From: Aerococcus sp.
Lineage (GTDB): Bacteria; Bacillota; Bacilli; Lactobacillales; Aerococcaceae
NCBI GenBank assembly: GCA_022768285.1
Contig: JALEMJ010000006.1
Location: forward strand, 1 to 48,694
Length of the DNA: 48,694 bases
Direction of reading: 5' to 3'
Shown: positions 33,342 to 41,578 of the stretch, piece by piece
How the letters are laid out: every line of letters starts with the position of its first letter
Position numbering within the stretch: the stretch's first letter is position 1
Program-made: the position numbers and the translations under genes
The notes under the pieces: model-generated
What the model was told of the DNA's origin: nothing
The model's database searches: none
What the model saw: the letters and a program-made list of their open reading frames with translations, nothing else

Positions 33342-33775
33342 GCTTAGAATCCGTAATGGCTGACATCAATGTGTTTCGAGATGCCAGAAATTGGCGACCG
33401 AGCCATAATGAGAAAGATCTCGCACTCTCCATCTCACTCGAAGCGGCAGAACTATTGGAAATCTACCAGTGGAAGACACCGGAAGAGGGCAATCGCGACC
33501 GTGAACATCTCGAAGAAGAGATCGCGGATGTATTGATCTATACATTCATGATGGCGGATAATCTCGGGATGGATATTGAAACCATCATCGAGAAGAAACT
33601 CAAAAAGAACGCCAAGAAGTATCCAGCGCCCGAAAGCACCGACGATTCTGAAACATCCGCATCCGATGATACATTGACGGAACAGCAGAAAGCTGCCATG
33701 CGCCAAGTTGCGCAGGAGGAAGCGGACAACGCGCGCGATGAAATGAGCAAGATTTTCGGCAAGAAATTCTTTTAA
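33338..33775 (+). CDS. MazG-like nucleotide pyrophosphohydrolase
   Basis: A 145-residue all-alpha NTP pyrophosphatase of the MazG/dCTPase group. The metal-binding EAAELLE and EEIADVLIY motifs lie in the first 70 residues. The last 45 residues form an acidic, helical extension not needed for the fold. Likely a house-cleaning enzyme for non-canonical nucleotides. Translation is coupled to the ybaK-like gene. Confidence 0.87.
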   Translation: MSLESVMADINVFRDARNWRPSHNEKDLALSISLEAAELLEIYQWKTPEEGNRDREHLEEEIADVLIYTFMMADNLGMDIETIIEKKLKKNAKKYPAPESTDDSETSASDDTLTEQQKAAMRQVAQEEADNARDEMSKIFGKKFF

Positions 33776-33784
33776 TACTTAGCG

Positions 33785-33811
33785 AAAAGGCACAGTGTTT
33801 GTGCCTTTTTT
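33785..33811 (+). terminator. Terminator after the MazG-like gene
   Basis: AAAAGGCACA and TGTGCCTTTT form a 10-bp stem followed by further T residues, ten bases after the stop codon. Confidence 0.9.
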
Positions 33812-33821
33812 GTATTTTGTT

Positions 33822-33836
33822 ATGGAAACGCTTATT
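33822..33836 (+). promoter_or_regulatory. cre-like box upstream of the sialidase gene
   Basis: ATGGAAACGCTTATT matches WTGNAANCGNWNNCW at all but one position. It sits over the expected -35 region. It shares the core TGGAAACG with the cre box of the GH84 gene. Confidence 0.6.
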
Positions 33837-33842
33837 ATTTTT

Positions 33843-33862
33843 GATAAAATGTAACCGTTACA
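33843..33862 (+). promoter_or_regulatory. Sialidase promoter -10 and palindromic operator
   Basis: An extended -10 (TGATAAAAT, 33842-33850) is directly followed by the perfect palindrome TGTAAC-C-GTTACA (33850-33862). A repressor bound there would block transcription start. The regulator is not in the window. Confidence 0.6.
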
Positions 33863-33880
33863 AAATAGTAAGGAGTGGTT

Positions 33881-36202
33881 ATGATGACAAATCGGTGTAA
33901 ATTGACAACTTTTGGGATGCTTTCAGCAACAGCACTGAGCACGTTCTCATTGAGTGAAGCGTTCAGTCATGTTCAAGCCGCTGAACTGACCAAAACGACA
34001 ACACCAGTGACAGTTGTGGCGAGTGAAGACGCAAGTGATACTGTAGATAGCACGGCTGTGCCATGGACTGCAGGGGATGAAGCATCTGTTCAACCGATAC
34101 CAGCAGCTGAAACAGATGCGGATGTGCCCACCACACCCGCTGATGACGAAGCAACGTATGCGATGAATGTCAGTCTCGGCACACGCGTGTTCGAGGCGGG
34201 CAAGAGCCAACAGAAAAACAGCGAAGGCGTCTTCGGTTACCGCATTCCAGCGATGATTCAGACAGTCGATGGCACGTTAATTGCGAGTGGTGACCAACGT
34301 GTGAATCACTCGGCCGATTGGGGTGACATCAATATTGTCGCACGCCGCAGTGAAGACGGTGGCAAAACATGGGAGGATCCACAGGCTATTATTGACTTGC
34401 CGACTAATCCAGATTCCGCACACAAGGGTATCACAGACAGTGCCTACAATATCGACTCTGCATTGATTCAAGATCCGGAAACAAAGCGTATTTTTGCCCT
34501 CTACGACATGATGCCAGAGATCCAGGGAATCTGGGATATCGATCCGGGTACGGCGGCCTATACGGAAGTTGACGGGGAATCCTACCTCAACCTCTATAAA
34601 ACGGGTGAAAAAGTACCGTATACTGTCAGAGAAAAAGGTGTTGTTTACACGCCGGCTGGTGAAATGACGGATTATCGCGTGATCACTGAAGCCGAAGCGC
34701 CGGCGCACACACTCGGGGATCTCTACCAAAACGATGAAAAGATCGGGAACATTTATTTCCGTACGAATACGAAGAGCCCATTTCAGATTGCACCGATCAA
34801 CTATATCTGGCTTTCCTACAGTGATGATGACGGGAAGACATGGTCTGGGCCGCGCGATATTACGCCACAGATCCGTGAAGACTGGATGAAATTCTTTGGG
34901 GTCGGTCCAGGTGCGAGCACCGTTCTTCACACCGGTGCACACAAAGGACGCTTAATTGTACCGATGTATACAACCAACCGTACCGCGAAAGATCATCTCA
35001 ATGGTTCGCAATCATCGTTAGTGATTTATTCAGATGATCACGGTGAAACGTGGCATCGCGGCGAAGCAGCGAACGATGGCCGTATCTTAGCAAACGGCAC
35101 GGTGCTTTCGGCTGAGACGATGGACAACAAAGCATCTGAAAACTCCGAAGCGACCGTTGTGCAATTAAATAACGGCGATCTCAAAATGTTTATGCGTAAT
35201 CGCACCGGACATGTCGCCATGGCCACCAGCAAAGATGGCGGAGAAACTTGGGAGGATACGATCGAAACGCTCGATGACATCCCAGAAGTCTACGTCCAGC
35301 TCGATGCCCTGCAGACGATGATTGACGGCAAAGAATACCTCATCATCGCCAATGCGAGTGGTCCGGGTCGGACGAACGGAACGATTCACCTGGTTGAAGT
35401 GAATGCTGATGGTACATTTAATTGGGTCATGCACCAAAAGATCCAAGGCGGTAAATACGCTTATAATAGTATTGCCCCGATCAGTGAAGGTAAGTACGGG
35501 ATCCTCTTCGAACACTCCGGCAATAACGAGAACGACTTCAACCTCGATTTGCGAACTATCGAAATCACGACACCGTACCACAACACGCATGCTGAAGATA
35601 ATTCACATGAGGATGAAACAGAGGGTGGCGACAGTGTAGTCACACCACCGACAGACGAGAATGCGAATGATGATACCCAGGATGACGAATCGGATGATAC
35701 AGACACAGATGAGAATGCATCTGATGATTCCGACACTGAAAATGATGAGTCAGAGACACCAGCACCGGAAGAAGATGTGGAAGCGCCTGACGATGAAGAT
35801 GATGAAGCGGCGACACCAGATGGCGATGATAATGAAGCGACCGATGATCTTGATACGGACACTGATCCTCTCGATACCGATAAAGATGTAGCGGGACACA
35901 GAGGACAACTATCTACTGATTCGGTACAGGATGATACAGTAAACCAAGGCAATACTGGTGCAGTGTTGCCAGCGGGGACATCACAAGGTACGACAGCACG
36001 TTTGGATAGCCAGCGCTTGCCTGGTGGACACGCGGTAGCTTTTGCACAGGTTAAAGCAGCAACGATGACCTCAAATGAACCGAAAGCTAAAGCAGTGACA
36101 ACGACTGAATTACCACAAACTGCGGGTGCCACAGTAGGTTTAGGTTTGAGCTTAGCGTTGATCAGTGTTGGCTCTACTTTTGCCTTCAAGAAACGTCGCT
36201 AA
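33881..36202 (+). CDS. Sortase-anchored GH33 sialidase (neuraminidase)
   Basis: A 773-residue exo-sialidase predicted to cut terminal sialic acid from host glycans. A signal peptide without YSIRK ends near VQA-AE (about residue 34). The six-bladed propeller starts at YRIPAM (R121) and carries four Asp boxes, S-x-D-x-G-x-TW, near 157, 313, 384 and 450. SGDQR (D138), FMRN (R439), GPGR (R497) and YAYNS (Tyr near 528) supply the catalytic residues. About 150 residues between Asp boxes 1 and 2 resemble the inserted domain of NanA/NanB types. A very acidic Asp/Thr stretch (about 590-670) spans the wall. The anchor is LPQTA (744-748), a hydrophobic segment and KKRR. Start: AAGGAG lies 5 bases before ATG 33881; ATG 33884 is equally possible. 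Confidence 0.93.
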   Translation: MMTNRCKLTTFGMLSATALSTFSLSEAFSHVQAAELTKTTTPVTVVASEDASDTVDSTAVPWTAGDEASVQPIPAAETDADVPTTPADDEATYAMNVSLGTRVFEAGKSQQKNSEGVFGYRIPAMIQTVDGTLIASGDQRVNHSADWGDINIVARRSEDGGKTWEDPQAIIDLPTNPDSAHKGITDSAYNIDSALIQDPETKRIFALYDMMPEIQGIWDIDPGTAAYTEVDGESYLNLYKTGEKVPYTVREKGVVYTPAGEMTDYRVITEAEAPAHTLGDLYQNDEKIGNIYFRTNTKSPFQIAPINYIWLSYSDDDGKTWSGPRDITPQIREDWMKFFGVGPGASTVLHTGAHKGRLIVPMYTTNRTAKDHLNGSQSSLVIYSDDHGETWHRGEAANDGRILANGTVLSAETMDNKASENSEATVVQLNNGDLKMFMRNRTGHVAMATSKDGGETWEDTIETLDDIPEVYVQLDALQTMIDGKEYLIIANASGPGRTNGTIHLVEVNADGTFNWVMHQKIQGGKYAYNSIAPISEGKYGILFEHSGNNENDFNLDLRTIEITTPYHNTHAEDNSHEDETEGGDSVVTPPTDENANDDTQDDESDDTDTDENASDDSDTENDESETPAPEEDVEAPDDEDDEAATPDGDDNEATDDLDTDTDPLDTDKDVAGHRGQLSTDSVQDDTVNQGNTGAVLPAGTSQGTTARLDSQRLPGGHAVAFAQVKAATMTSNEPKAKAVTTTELPQTAGATVGLGLSLALISVGSTFAFKKRR

Positions 36203-36227
36203 GCCTTAAAATAGCGCTATACACACG

Positions 36228-36277
36228 AAAATCCTCTAGCACACCATGCGAGACATTGCGGGTGCCAGAGGATTTTT
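36228..36277 (+). terminator. Terminator after the sialidase gene
   Basis: AAAATCCTCTAGCAC and GTGCCAGAGGATTTT form a 15-bp stem with one mismatch, then T residues. It lies between the convergent sialidase and luxS genes and may act on both. Confidence 0.85.
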
Positions 36278-36323
36278 TGAATGGAAAGTATTTATTGTTT
36301 ACTTGTAGCTGGGATTAGTCTAA

Positions 36324-36815
36324 CTAACGATCGAAATCAACGGTGACGAGTTTGCGTTCGAAGGGGTCAGAACTGAAGCCACGATCTAAAATCTTTTGGG
36401 CCCATTCCTGTGCGCCTTCGAGCGAGTGGTCGCGGTAGTTGCCGCAGGATTGACGGTCGGTGCCCTGAACGTCATCCCAAGAGCTGTTGATGATATCGTT
36501 AAGAACTTTAGAGTAGACAATCGCCATCTGCGCGGTATCGACATCCTCGCCCCATACGCTCACGTAGAACCCGGTGCGGCAGCCCATCGGTGAGAGATCG
36601 ATCACATTATCGAGATAATCTCTGATGTATGCAGCACCCATGTGTTCCAGCGTGTGCAGGGCGTCGGTCGGGATCGCTTCCTGATTCGGCTGGCAGAGAC
36701 GGATATCAAATTTAGTGATTTTATCCCCTTTCGGTCCGACATCCTTAGCAGCGACGCGGACGTACGGTGCCTTAACTGCATCGTGATTGAGGGTGAAACT
36801 TTCGACTTGTGCCAT
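36324..36815 (-). CDS. luxS: S-ribosylhomocysteine lyase
   Basis: A 163-residue metalloenzyme that turns S-ribosylhomocysteine into homocysteine and the autoinducer-2 precursor DPD. Metal ligands are H54 and H58 (HTLEH) and C124 (SCGNYRDHSL); the catalytic Cys is C79 in MGCRTGFY. AGGAGG precedes the ATG. It is transcribed alone from its own promoter. Confidence 0.97.
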   Translation of the reverse strand: MAQVESFTLNHDAVKAPYVRVAAKDVGPKGDKITKFDIRLCQPNQEAIPTDALHTLEHMGAAYIRDYLDNVIDLSPMGCRTGFYVSVWGEDVDTAQMAIVYSKVLNDIINSSWDDVQGTDRQSCGNYRDHSLEGAQEWAQKILDRGFSSDPFERKLVTVDFDR

Positions 36816-36844
36816 AAAATGACCTCCTATAATTACTCCTCTAT

Positions 36845-36872
36845 ATTATAACGTGCGCGCACAACATCGCAA
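36845..36872 (-). promoter_or_regulatory. luxS promoter with a palindrome in its spacer
   Basis: On the minus strand TTGCGA (36867-36872) and TATAAT (36845-36850) are 16 bases apart. The spacer holds the perfect 10-base palindrome GTGCGCGCAC (36853-36862). Confidence 0.7.
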
Positions 36873-36882
36873 AATAGGCATC

Positions 36883-36908
36883 AAAAAAGCAGCCACTCAT
36901 GACTGCTT
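36883..36908 (-). terminator. Terminator of the DUF1846 gene
   Basis: On the minus strand AAGCAGTCA and TGGCTGCTT form a 9-bp stem with a four-base loop, then six T. It separates this gene from luxS. Confidence 0.85.
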
Positions 36909-36917
36909 CGAATGTAA

Positions 36918-38420
36918 TTAGTAATATAATGTTTCGCCACTGTAGACCGGATCATTGGTGATATTGATGCCGAGGTCCTTGAGTGTTTTGACATTATCTT
37001 GTGTCGGGATGAATGTGGCGTGCGCCTGCGTGTTTTCCAGATTGATTAACTGATCGTAAGCGAGTTTGGCGGTTGGATTGGTAAAGGCACTGATAGCGAG
37101 CGCAATTAATAGTTCGTGCGCGGTCAGAGTGACGTTGTGATCCTTGAGGCCGTTTTGTTTGAGCGATTGAATTGTGCTCAATACCATCGGCGCTAACAAA
37201 TCAATTTCGTCATTAATACCAGCGAGCACCTTGAGGCTGTTCATGATGACTGCCCCAGAAGCATCCATGACATCACTCGTGCGTCCTGTAACAATACGTC
37301 CGTCCGGCAGTTCTAGCGCCATAACGGCAGCTGGCGAATCACTGTTGAACCGCTCAGCGACTGCTTGCGCGTAGTCGCGTGCGGGTTGGACGACACGACG
37401 ATCGGTTTCCTGCAGGCCGCTTTCTTCCAAGATAATACGCATGTGGCGGCGAACATCTTCGGATAACAGGCCTTTCTTATAATCGTTTTCAACGGAGAAG
37501 AAGCGGCGGATAATTTCTTGGTTGGCAGCTTCACGGCAGACCTCGTCGTCGATAATACCGTCAGCCACGCAGTTAACCCCCATGTCTGTCGGGGAGTGAT
37601 AGATTTCGTCATCGGAAGTAATATTTTCTAGAATACGGCGGATAATTGGGAAGAGGTTGATGTCGCGATTATAGTTGACAGCGACTTCGCCGTACTGTTC
37701 GTAGTGGTAACTGTCGATCATATTGGTATCGTTGATATCGACAGTGGCAGCTTCATAGGCAATATTGACGGGGTGTTTGAGTGGTAAGTTCCATACCGGA
37801 AAGGTTTCAAATTTCGCGTAACTCGAGTTCAACCCGCGCTGGTGATCGTGGTACATCTGGCTGAGGCAGGTAGAGAGCTTACCGCTGTTCGCACCCGGTG
37901 CGGATACGACGACAACGGGACGTGTGGTCTCGATATAGGCATTCTTCTGGAAACCTTCCGGGCCGAAGATACGATCGAGATCGGTCGGGTAACCTTCGAT
38001 GGCTTCGTGGTGATAGACCTTGATGCCGCGATTGGTAAGGTTACGCATAAATGCTTTCGCGTTGGCTTGACCGTTGTAGCGGGTGACTACTACACTGTTT
38101 ACCGGGATACCGTACGCGCGATATTCATCGATGAGGCGCAGCACTTCTTCGTTATAGGTTGTACCATAGTCTCCGCGGATCTTATTATTTTCGATATCGC
38201 CGGCGTAGACGCAGATAATAATTTCGACTTTATCCTTGATGGTTTGCAGCAACTTCATCTTGGCATTCTCATCGAACCCTGGGAGGACGCGCTTGGCATG
38301 CTTATCACCGACCAATTTACCGCCGAACTCGAGGTAGAGCTTATCTTTACCTTCGACGCGCTCTAAGATATGTTCCGATTGTTTCTTCAGGTACTTTTCT
38401 GTATCAAATCCACGCTTCAT
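36918..38420 (-). CDS. DUF1846 (UPF0371) family protein
   Basis: A 500-residue cytoplasmic protein matching DUF1846 along its length: KRGFDTEKYLKKQSEHI at the start, LYLEFGGKL, and SAPGANSGKLSTCLSQMYHD, a phosphate-binding-like loop. Structures exist for the family but no reaction is assigned. ATG at 38420 was preferred to ATG 38426 because AAAGGGG is 7 bases from the former and only one base from the latter. Transcribed alone. Confidence 0.88.
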   Translation of the reverse strand: MKRGFDTEKYLKKQSEHILERVEGKDKLYLEFGGKLVGDKHAKRVLPGFDENAKMKLLQTIKDKVEIIICVYAGDIENNKIRGDYGTTYNEEVLRLIDEYRAYGIPVNSVVVTRYNGQANAKAFMRNLTNRGIKVYHHEAIEGYPTDLDRIFGPEGFQKNAYIETTRPVVVVSAPGANSGKLSTCLSQMYHDHQRGLNSSYAKFETFPVWNLPLKHPVNIAYEAATVDINDTNMIDSYHYEQYGEVAVNYNRDINLFPIIRRILENITSDDEIYHSPTDMGVNCVADGIIDDEVCREAANQEIIRRFFSVENDYKKGLLSEDVRRHMRIILEESGLQETDRRVVQPARDYAQAVAERFNSDSPAAVMALELPDGRIVTGRTSDVMDASGAVIMNSLKVLAGINDEIDLLAPMVLSTIQSLKQNGLKDHNVTLTAHELLIALAISAFTNPTAKLAYDQLINLENTQAHATFIPTQDNVKTLKDLGINITNDPVYSGETLYY

Positions 38421-38537
38421 TGTCATACCCCTTTACTATGTCTCTCTGCAAAAAATAATCAACGTCTAAGATACCACGTTTTGAAACGATGAGGTATAGT
38501 TTTTTGTCGAGAAAAGAAAATCTTAAGAAAATTAGAG

Positions 38538-38566
38538 TTGTGTTTCATCACATATCATGTTAATAT
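38538..38566 (+). promoter_or_regulatory. rpmE2 promoter
   Basis: TTGTGT (38538-38543) and TAATAT (38561-38566) are 17 bases apart, with TGn before the -10. Confidence 0.65.
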
Positions 38567-38586
38567 CTTTCTGTTATGTACAAATA

Positions 38587-38604
38587 ATCTCTGGACTGAG
38601 AGAT
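38587..38604 (+). promoter_or_regulatory. Leader hairpin of rpmE2
   Basis: ATCTCT and AGAGAT form a perfect 6-bp stem with a GGACTG loop, 13 bases before the AAAGGAGAG site. It may be an L31 autoregulatory element, but I cannot verify a match to a known leader. Confidence 0.35.
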
Positions 38605-38631
38605 GTTCAGGGCGCAAAGGAGAGAATAATA

Positions 38632-38895
38632 GTGAAACAGGGAATTCATCCAGATTATCACAAGGTAGTATTTATGGACACGTCGACGGGATACAAATTC
38701 TTGTCAGGTTCTACAAAGACTTCCGATGAAACGGTTGAATGGGAAGACGGTAACGAATACCCATTACTTCGTGTCGAAATTTCTTCTGATTCGCACCCAT
38801 TCTATACCGGCCGTCAGAAATTCACGCAGGCCGATGGTGTGGTTGATCGTTTCAACAAGAAATACGGGTTTGCAAGCGAAAAAGACGACGAATAG
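38632..38895 (+). CDS. rpmE2: Ribosomal protein bL31, type B
   Basis: An 87-residue large-subunit protein: [32 protein letters not shown]-like core (here [12 protein letters not shown]) and NKKYG end. It has no cysteines, so it is the zinc-free type B form. GTG at 38632 follows AAAGGAGAG and gives the expected N-terminus. Bacteria with both forms express type B under zinc shortage, but no other copy is seen here. Confidence 0.95.
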   Translation: MKQGIHPDYHKVVFMDTSTGYKFLSGSTKTSDETVEWEDGNEYPLLRVEISSDSHPFYTGRQKFTQADGVVDRFNKKYGFASEKDDE

Positions 38896-38923
38896 TCTGT
38901 TATCGACTGTTCGAATTGATTTC

Positions 38924-38955
38924 AAAAGTCAGCCTCATAGTGGGCTGGCTTTTTT
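38924..38955 (+). terminator. Terminator after rpmE2
   Basis: AAAAGTCAGCC and GGCTGGCTTTT form an 11-bp stem with one wobble, followed by T residues. Confidence 0.88.
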
Positions 38956-38992
38956 GGTATTAGTGTAGGAGAAAATGAGGAGGCAATGCGCA

Positions 38993-40075
38993 ATGTTTCT
39001 AGCGTGGAATGAGATCAAACATTCAAAGCTCCGCTATTTTTTAGTTGTGGGTTTGATGTTTTTAATTTCATACTTAGTATTTTTTCTTGTCGGTTTAGCG
39101 GACGGACTTGCACAGGAGAACCGCACCGCTGTTGATAAATGGGATGCCGATAATATTATTTTAGCAGATGGCGTCAACGATAATATTCGGCTATCCGTTC
39201 TTCAATTAAAAGATTTCGATGACGTCGAGGCCGACGACAAGGCAGCACTCGGACAGACACAAGCAGTTTTCGCACCGAAGGACGGGACGGAAGATGCTGA
39301 AAACGATGAAAACATCGATGGCAACCTCTTTGGTATCGATAAGGATAGTTTCATTGCGCCGAATATCGTGGAAGGAAAGATGTTCGATGGTGACAATCAG
39401 GCGGTCGTCGATGAATCGATGCGCGCTGAGCACGGGTTTGAGATCGGTGATCATTTGAAGATGTCTAACACGGCTGTTGAGTTAGAGATTGTCGGTTTTA
39501 CTGATAACGCCAAGTTTAGCGTGGCACCGGTTGCTTATATTTCCATTCCGACGTATCAGCAGATCCGTTTTGAACATAAGGATGACAGTGAAAACGGCCC
39601 GATCAGCGCGGTTGTCGTGAGAGGTAGTGTGAAAGGAACAGGCGATGATGTGGACACCGTCCCGATTAGTGACTTCATCCAGTCATTGCCGGGATACAGT
39701 GCACAGAATATGACGTTCGGGTTCATGATTGGCTTTTTAGTAGTTATCGTGGCAATTGTGATTAGTATTTTCATTTATGTACTGACGATTCAGAAGATGG
39801 ATATTTTCGGTGTGATGAAGGCACAGGGAATCTCCACGTGGTACATCTCTAAATCTGTCGTGGCACAGACATTTATTCTCGTTGTTGTCGGTGTTGTGCT
39901 CGGATTGGTGCTGACGCTGGGAACGGCACTTATTCTACCAGCAGCGGTACCGTTCTACTTGAATCTATGGTTCGCACTGGCTGTGAGTGTCATTATGATT
40001 ATTTTCGCAATTATCGGGGCATTATTCTCCGTTCGTGCCGTTGTCAAGGTTGACCCGCTCGATGCGATAGGATAG
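38993..40075 (+). CDS. FtsX-like ABC permease, HrtB-like heme exporter subunit
   Basis: A 360-residue permease with one N-terminal membrane segment (about 18-40), a long extracytoplasmic domain and three C-terminal segments, the MacB/FtsX layout. The start MFLAWNEIKHSKLRYFLVVG resembles HrtB of lactococci and staphylococci, which exports toxic heme with HrtA. The ATG at 38993 has GAGGAGG at nine bases; the ATG at 38975 is part of the site region. The ATPase gene follows 9 bases downstream. Confidence 0.82.
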   Translation: MFLAWNEIKHSKLRYFLVVGLMFLISYLVFFLVGLADGLAQENRTAVDKWDADNIILADGVNDNIRLSVLQLKDFDDVEADDKAALGQTQAVFAPKDGTEDAENDENIDGNLFGIDKDSFIAPNIVEGKMFDGDNQAVVDESMRAEHGFEIGDHLKMSNTAVELEIVGFTDNAKFSVAPVAYISIPTYQQIRFEHKDDSENGPISAVVVRGSVKGTGDDVDTVPISDFIQSLPGYSAQNMTFGFMIGFLVVIVAIVISIFIYVLTIQKMDIFGVMKAQGISTWYISKSVVAQTFILVVVGVVLGLVLTLGTALILPAAVPFYLNLWFALAVSVIMIIFAIIGALFSVRAVVKVDPLDAIG

Positions 40076-40084
40076 GAGGAAATT

Positions 40085-40720
40085 ATGACTGCGATTGAAT
40101 TTAAAAATGTCAAAAAATCATATAAGGATGGTGATACCACCATTCAAGCGCTAAAAGAAACCAATCTGAGCGTTGAAGCGGGCGAGTTTGTGGCAATTAT
40201 CGGGCCATCCGGTTCTGGCAAAAGTACCTTCCTCACGATTGCGGGCGGTCTGCAGTCTTCATCTGAGGGTGAAGTGCGCATCAACGATCACAGTTTCAAT
40301 GAAAAAAACAATAAAGAGCGTACCAAAATTCGTTTCAAGGAAATCGGCTTTATTCTGCAGGCCTCTAACCTTATTCCATTTCTCACTGTCGAGAAGCAGC
40401 TAGTTTTAGTCGATAAGGTCGATAAGAAATACGAACACGATAATGAATTGTTCGAAGAATTGGAGATCGACCACTTGAAGAAGAAATATCCAGAAGATCT
40501 CTCCGGTGGGGAACGCCAGCGCGTGGCGATTGCGCGCGCGTTGTATCATGACCCAGCGATTATTTTAGCGGATGAACCGACCGCCAGCCTCGATACCGAT
40601 CGTGCATTTGAAGTGGTGAAGATTTTAGCGCAAGAAGCGAAAAGTAAAAACAAGGCAATCATCATGGTGACCCACGATATCCGCTTGGTTGTGACTACTG
40701 TGATCGTGTCTTCGAAATGA
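40085..40720 (+). CDS. ABC transporter ATPase, HrtA-like, shortened by a frameshift
   Basis: The readable protein has 211 residues. Walker A GPSGSGKST, signature LSGGERQR, Walker B IILADEPTASLD and the H-loop MVTHD are intact, and FILQASNLIPFLTV is typical of HrtA-like ATPases. After R-L-V the frame ends abnormally (VTTVIVSSK). In another frame the expected end continues as DYCDRVFEMKDGVLTEK to a TAG at 40771-40773. The break is near 40687-40693 and equals two extra bases or one missing base. AGGAGG precedes the ATG. Heme export is inferred from family likeness. Confidence 0.85.
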   Translation: MTAIEFKNVKKSYKDGDTTIQALKETNLSVEAGEFVAIIGPSGSGKSTFLTIAGGLQSSSEGEVRINDHSFNEKNNKERTKIRFKEIGFILQASNLIPFLTVEKQLVLVDKVDKKYEHDNELFEELEIDHLKKKYPEDLSGGERQRVAIARALYHDPAIILADEPTASLDTDRAFEVVKILAQEAKSKNKAIIMVTHDIRLVVTTVIVSSK

Positions 40721-40773
40721 AAGATGGTGTCCTGACCGAAAAAGATGATCACGAAAAGAAAGAAGAAGTTTAG
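40694..40773 (+). pseudogene. Out-of-frame C-terminal end of the HrtA-like ATPase
   Basis: The frame beginning GAC TAC TGT GAT encodes DYCDRVFEMKDGVLTEK and an acidic-basic tail (DDHEKKEEV) before TAG. This is the normal end of such ATPases (D-x-C-D-R-V-x-x-M-x-D-G). It has no start or ribosome binding site of its own. Confidence 0.8.
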
Positions 40774-40788
40774 GCACACGGCGTGAGA

Positions 40789-40817
40789 TTGACGCATCAC
40801 TGAAAATTTTTTATACT
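40789..40817 (+). promoter_or_regulatory. Sortase gene promoter
   Basis: TTGACG (40789-40794) and TATACT (40812-40817) are separated by 17 bases. It lies just after the hrtA remnant. Confidence 0.8.
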
Positions 40818-40847
40818 AGACATGATTAAGGACGAGGGGGACCTGCG

Positions 40848-41570
40848 ATGAAAAAATGGCGCTGGTATAACTGGTTGGGGGTAATCATGCTAGTGGTTGG
40901 ACTCGCCATGGTGATTTACAACTTTACCCCGGGTGTGCGCGTCTGGTTGAATCAGCGCGATGCCTCGATCGATGGCTACACGAGTGAACAAATTGCGTCT
41001 AACACTGAGGCTGCAACGGGTCAGACCTTTGCCCAAAACGATGTGAAGACAGCGACGCCTGAGGAAGTTGCTGAATCGCGCAAGCGCATCAAAGAAGGCA
41101 AAGATAAGCTCAATCTGCTGGGTGCCCTCTACATGCCGGAGCAGAGAGCTTCGGTATCAGTGATTGCTGGTCTTAGTCAGAGTGCCTTACTCTCGGGGGC
41201 AGGGACGTTCTATCCTGAGCAACAGATGGGTAAAGGTAACTACCCGCTCGCCTCGCACAACATGTCGATTGTCGGACCGCATCTGTTGTTGACAGATATG
41301 ATCAATAACACGAAACCTGGTGACAAGATCTACTTAACCGACTTAGACCAAGTTTACGAATACGACACGTATTTTGCCGACATGGTGGAACCAACACGCG
41401 TCGATCTGGTCGATATGAATTTGACATCACCCGATGATAAAGCGATCGTCACGTTAATGACGTGTAACTGGGATGGGTCACTGCGTTATATCGTACAGGC
41501 CAAGCTCGTCAAAACAATGCCGTATGCGAAAGCCAGTCCAGATGTCATTAAAGGCTTTGAAGGAGCTTAA
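40848..41570 (+). CDS. srtA: Class A sortase
   Basis: A 240-residue membrane-anchored transpeptidase. An N-terminal signal-anchor (WLGVIMLVVGLAMVIY) precedes the beta-barrel domain. The catalytic triad is H137 (LASHNM), C206 (TLMTC) and R213 (SLRYIV). It would join LPXTG-type proteins such as the GH84 and GH33 enzymes of this window to peptidoglycan. GACGAGGGGG precedes the ATG. A strong terminator follows. Confidence 0.93.
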   Translation: MKKWRWYNWLGVIMLVVGLAMVIYNFTPGVRVWLNQRDASIDGYTSEQIASNTEAATGQTFAQNDVKTATPEEVAESRKRIKEGKDKLNLLGALYMPEQRASVSVIAGLSQSALLSGAGTFYPEQQMGKGNYPLASHNMSIVGPHLLLTDMINNTKPGDKIYLTDLDQVYEYDTYFADMVEPTRVDLVDMNLTSPDDKAIVTLMTCNWDGSLRYIVQAKLVKTMPYAKASPDVIKGFEGA

Positions 41571-41578
41571 CCTAAAAC

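Noticed and set aside
34277-34942. 221-codon minus-strand frame inside the sialidase gene
   Set aside because: It lies wholly opposite a well-supported catalytic domain and shows no family motif.
35461-36189. Long Ser/Val-rich minus-strand frame opposite the sialidase wall region
   Set aside because: It is the shadow of the Asp/Thr-rich GAT/GAC codon run and the anchor; no ribosome binding site and composition typical of antisense to acidic repeats.
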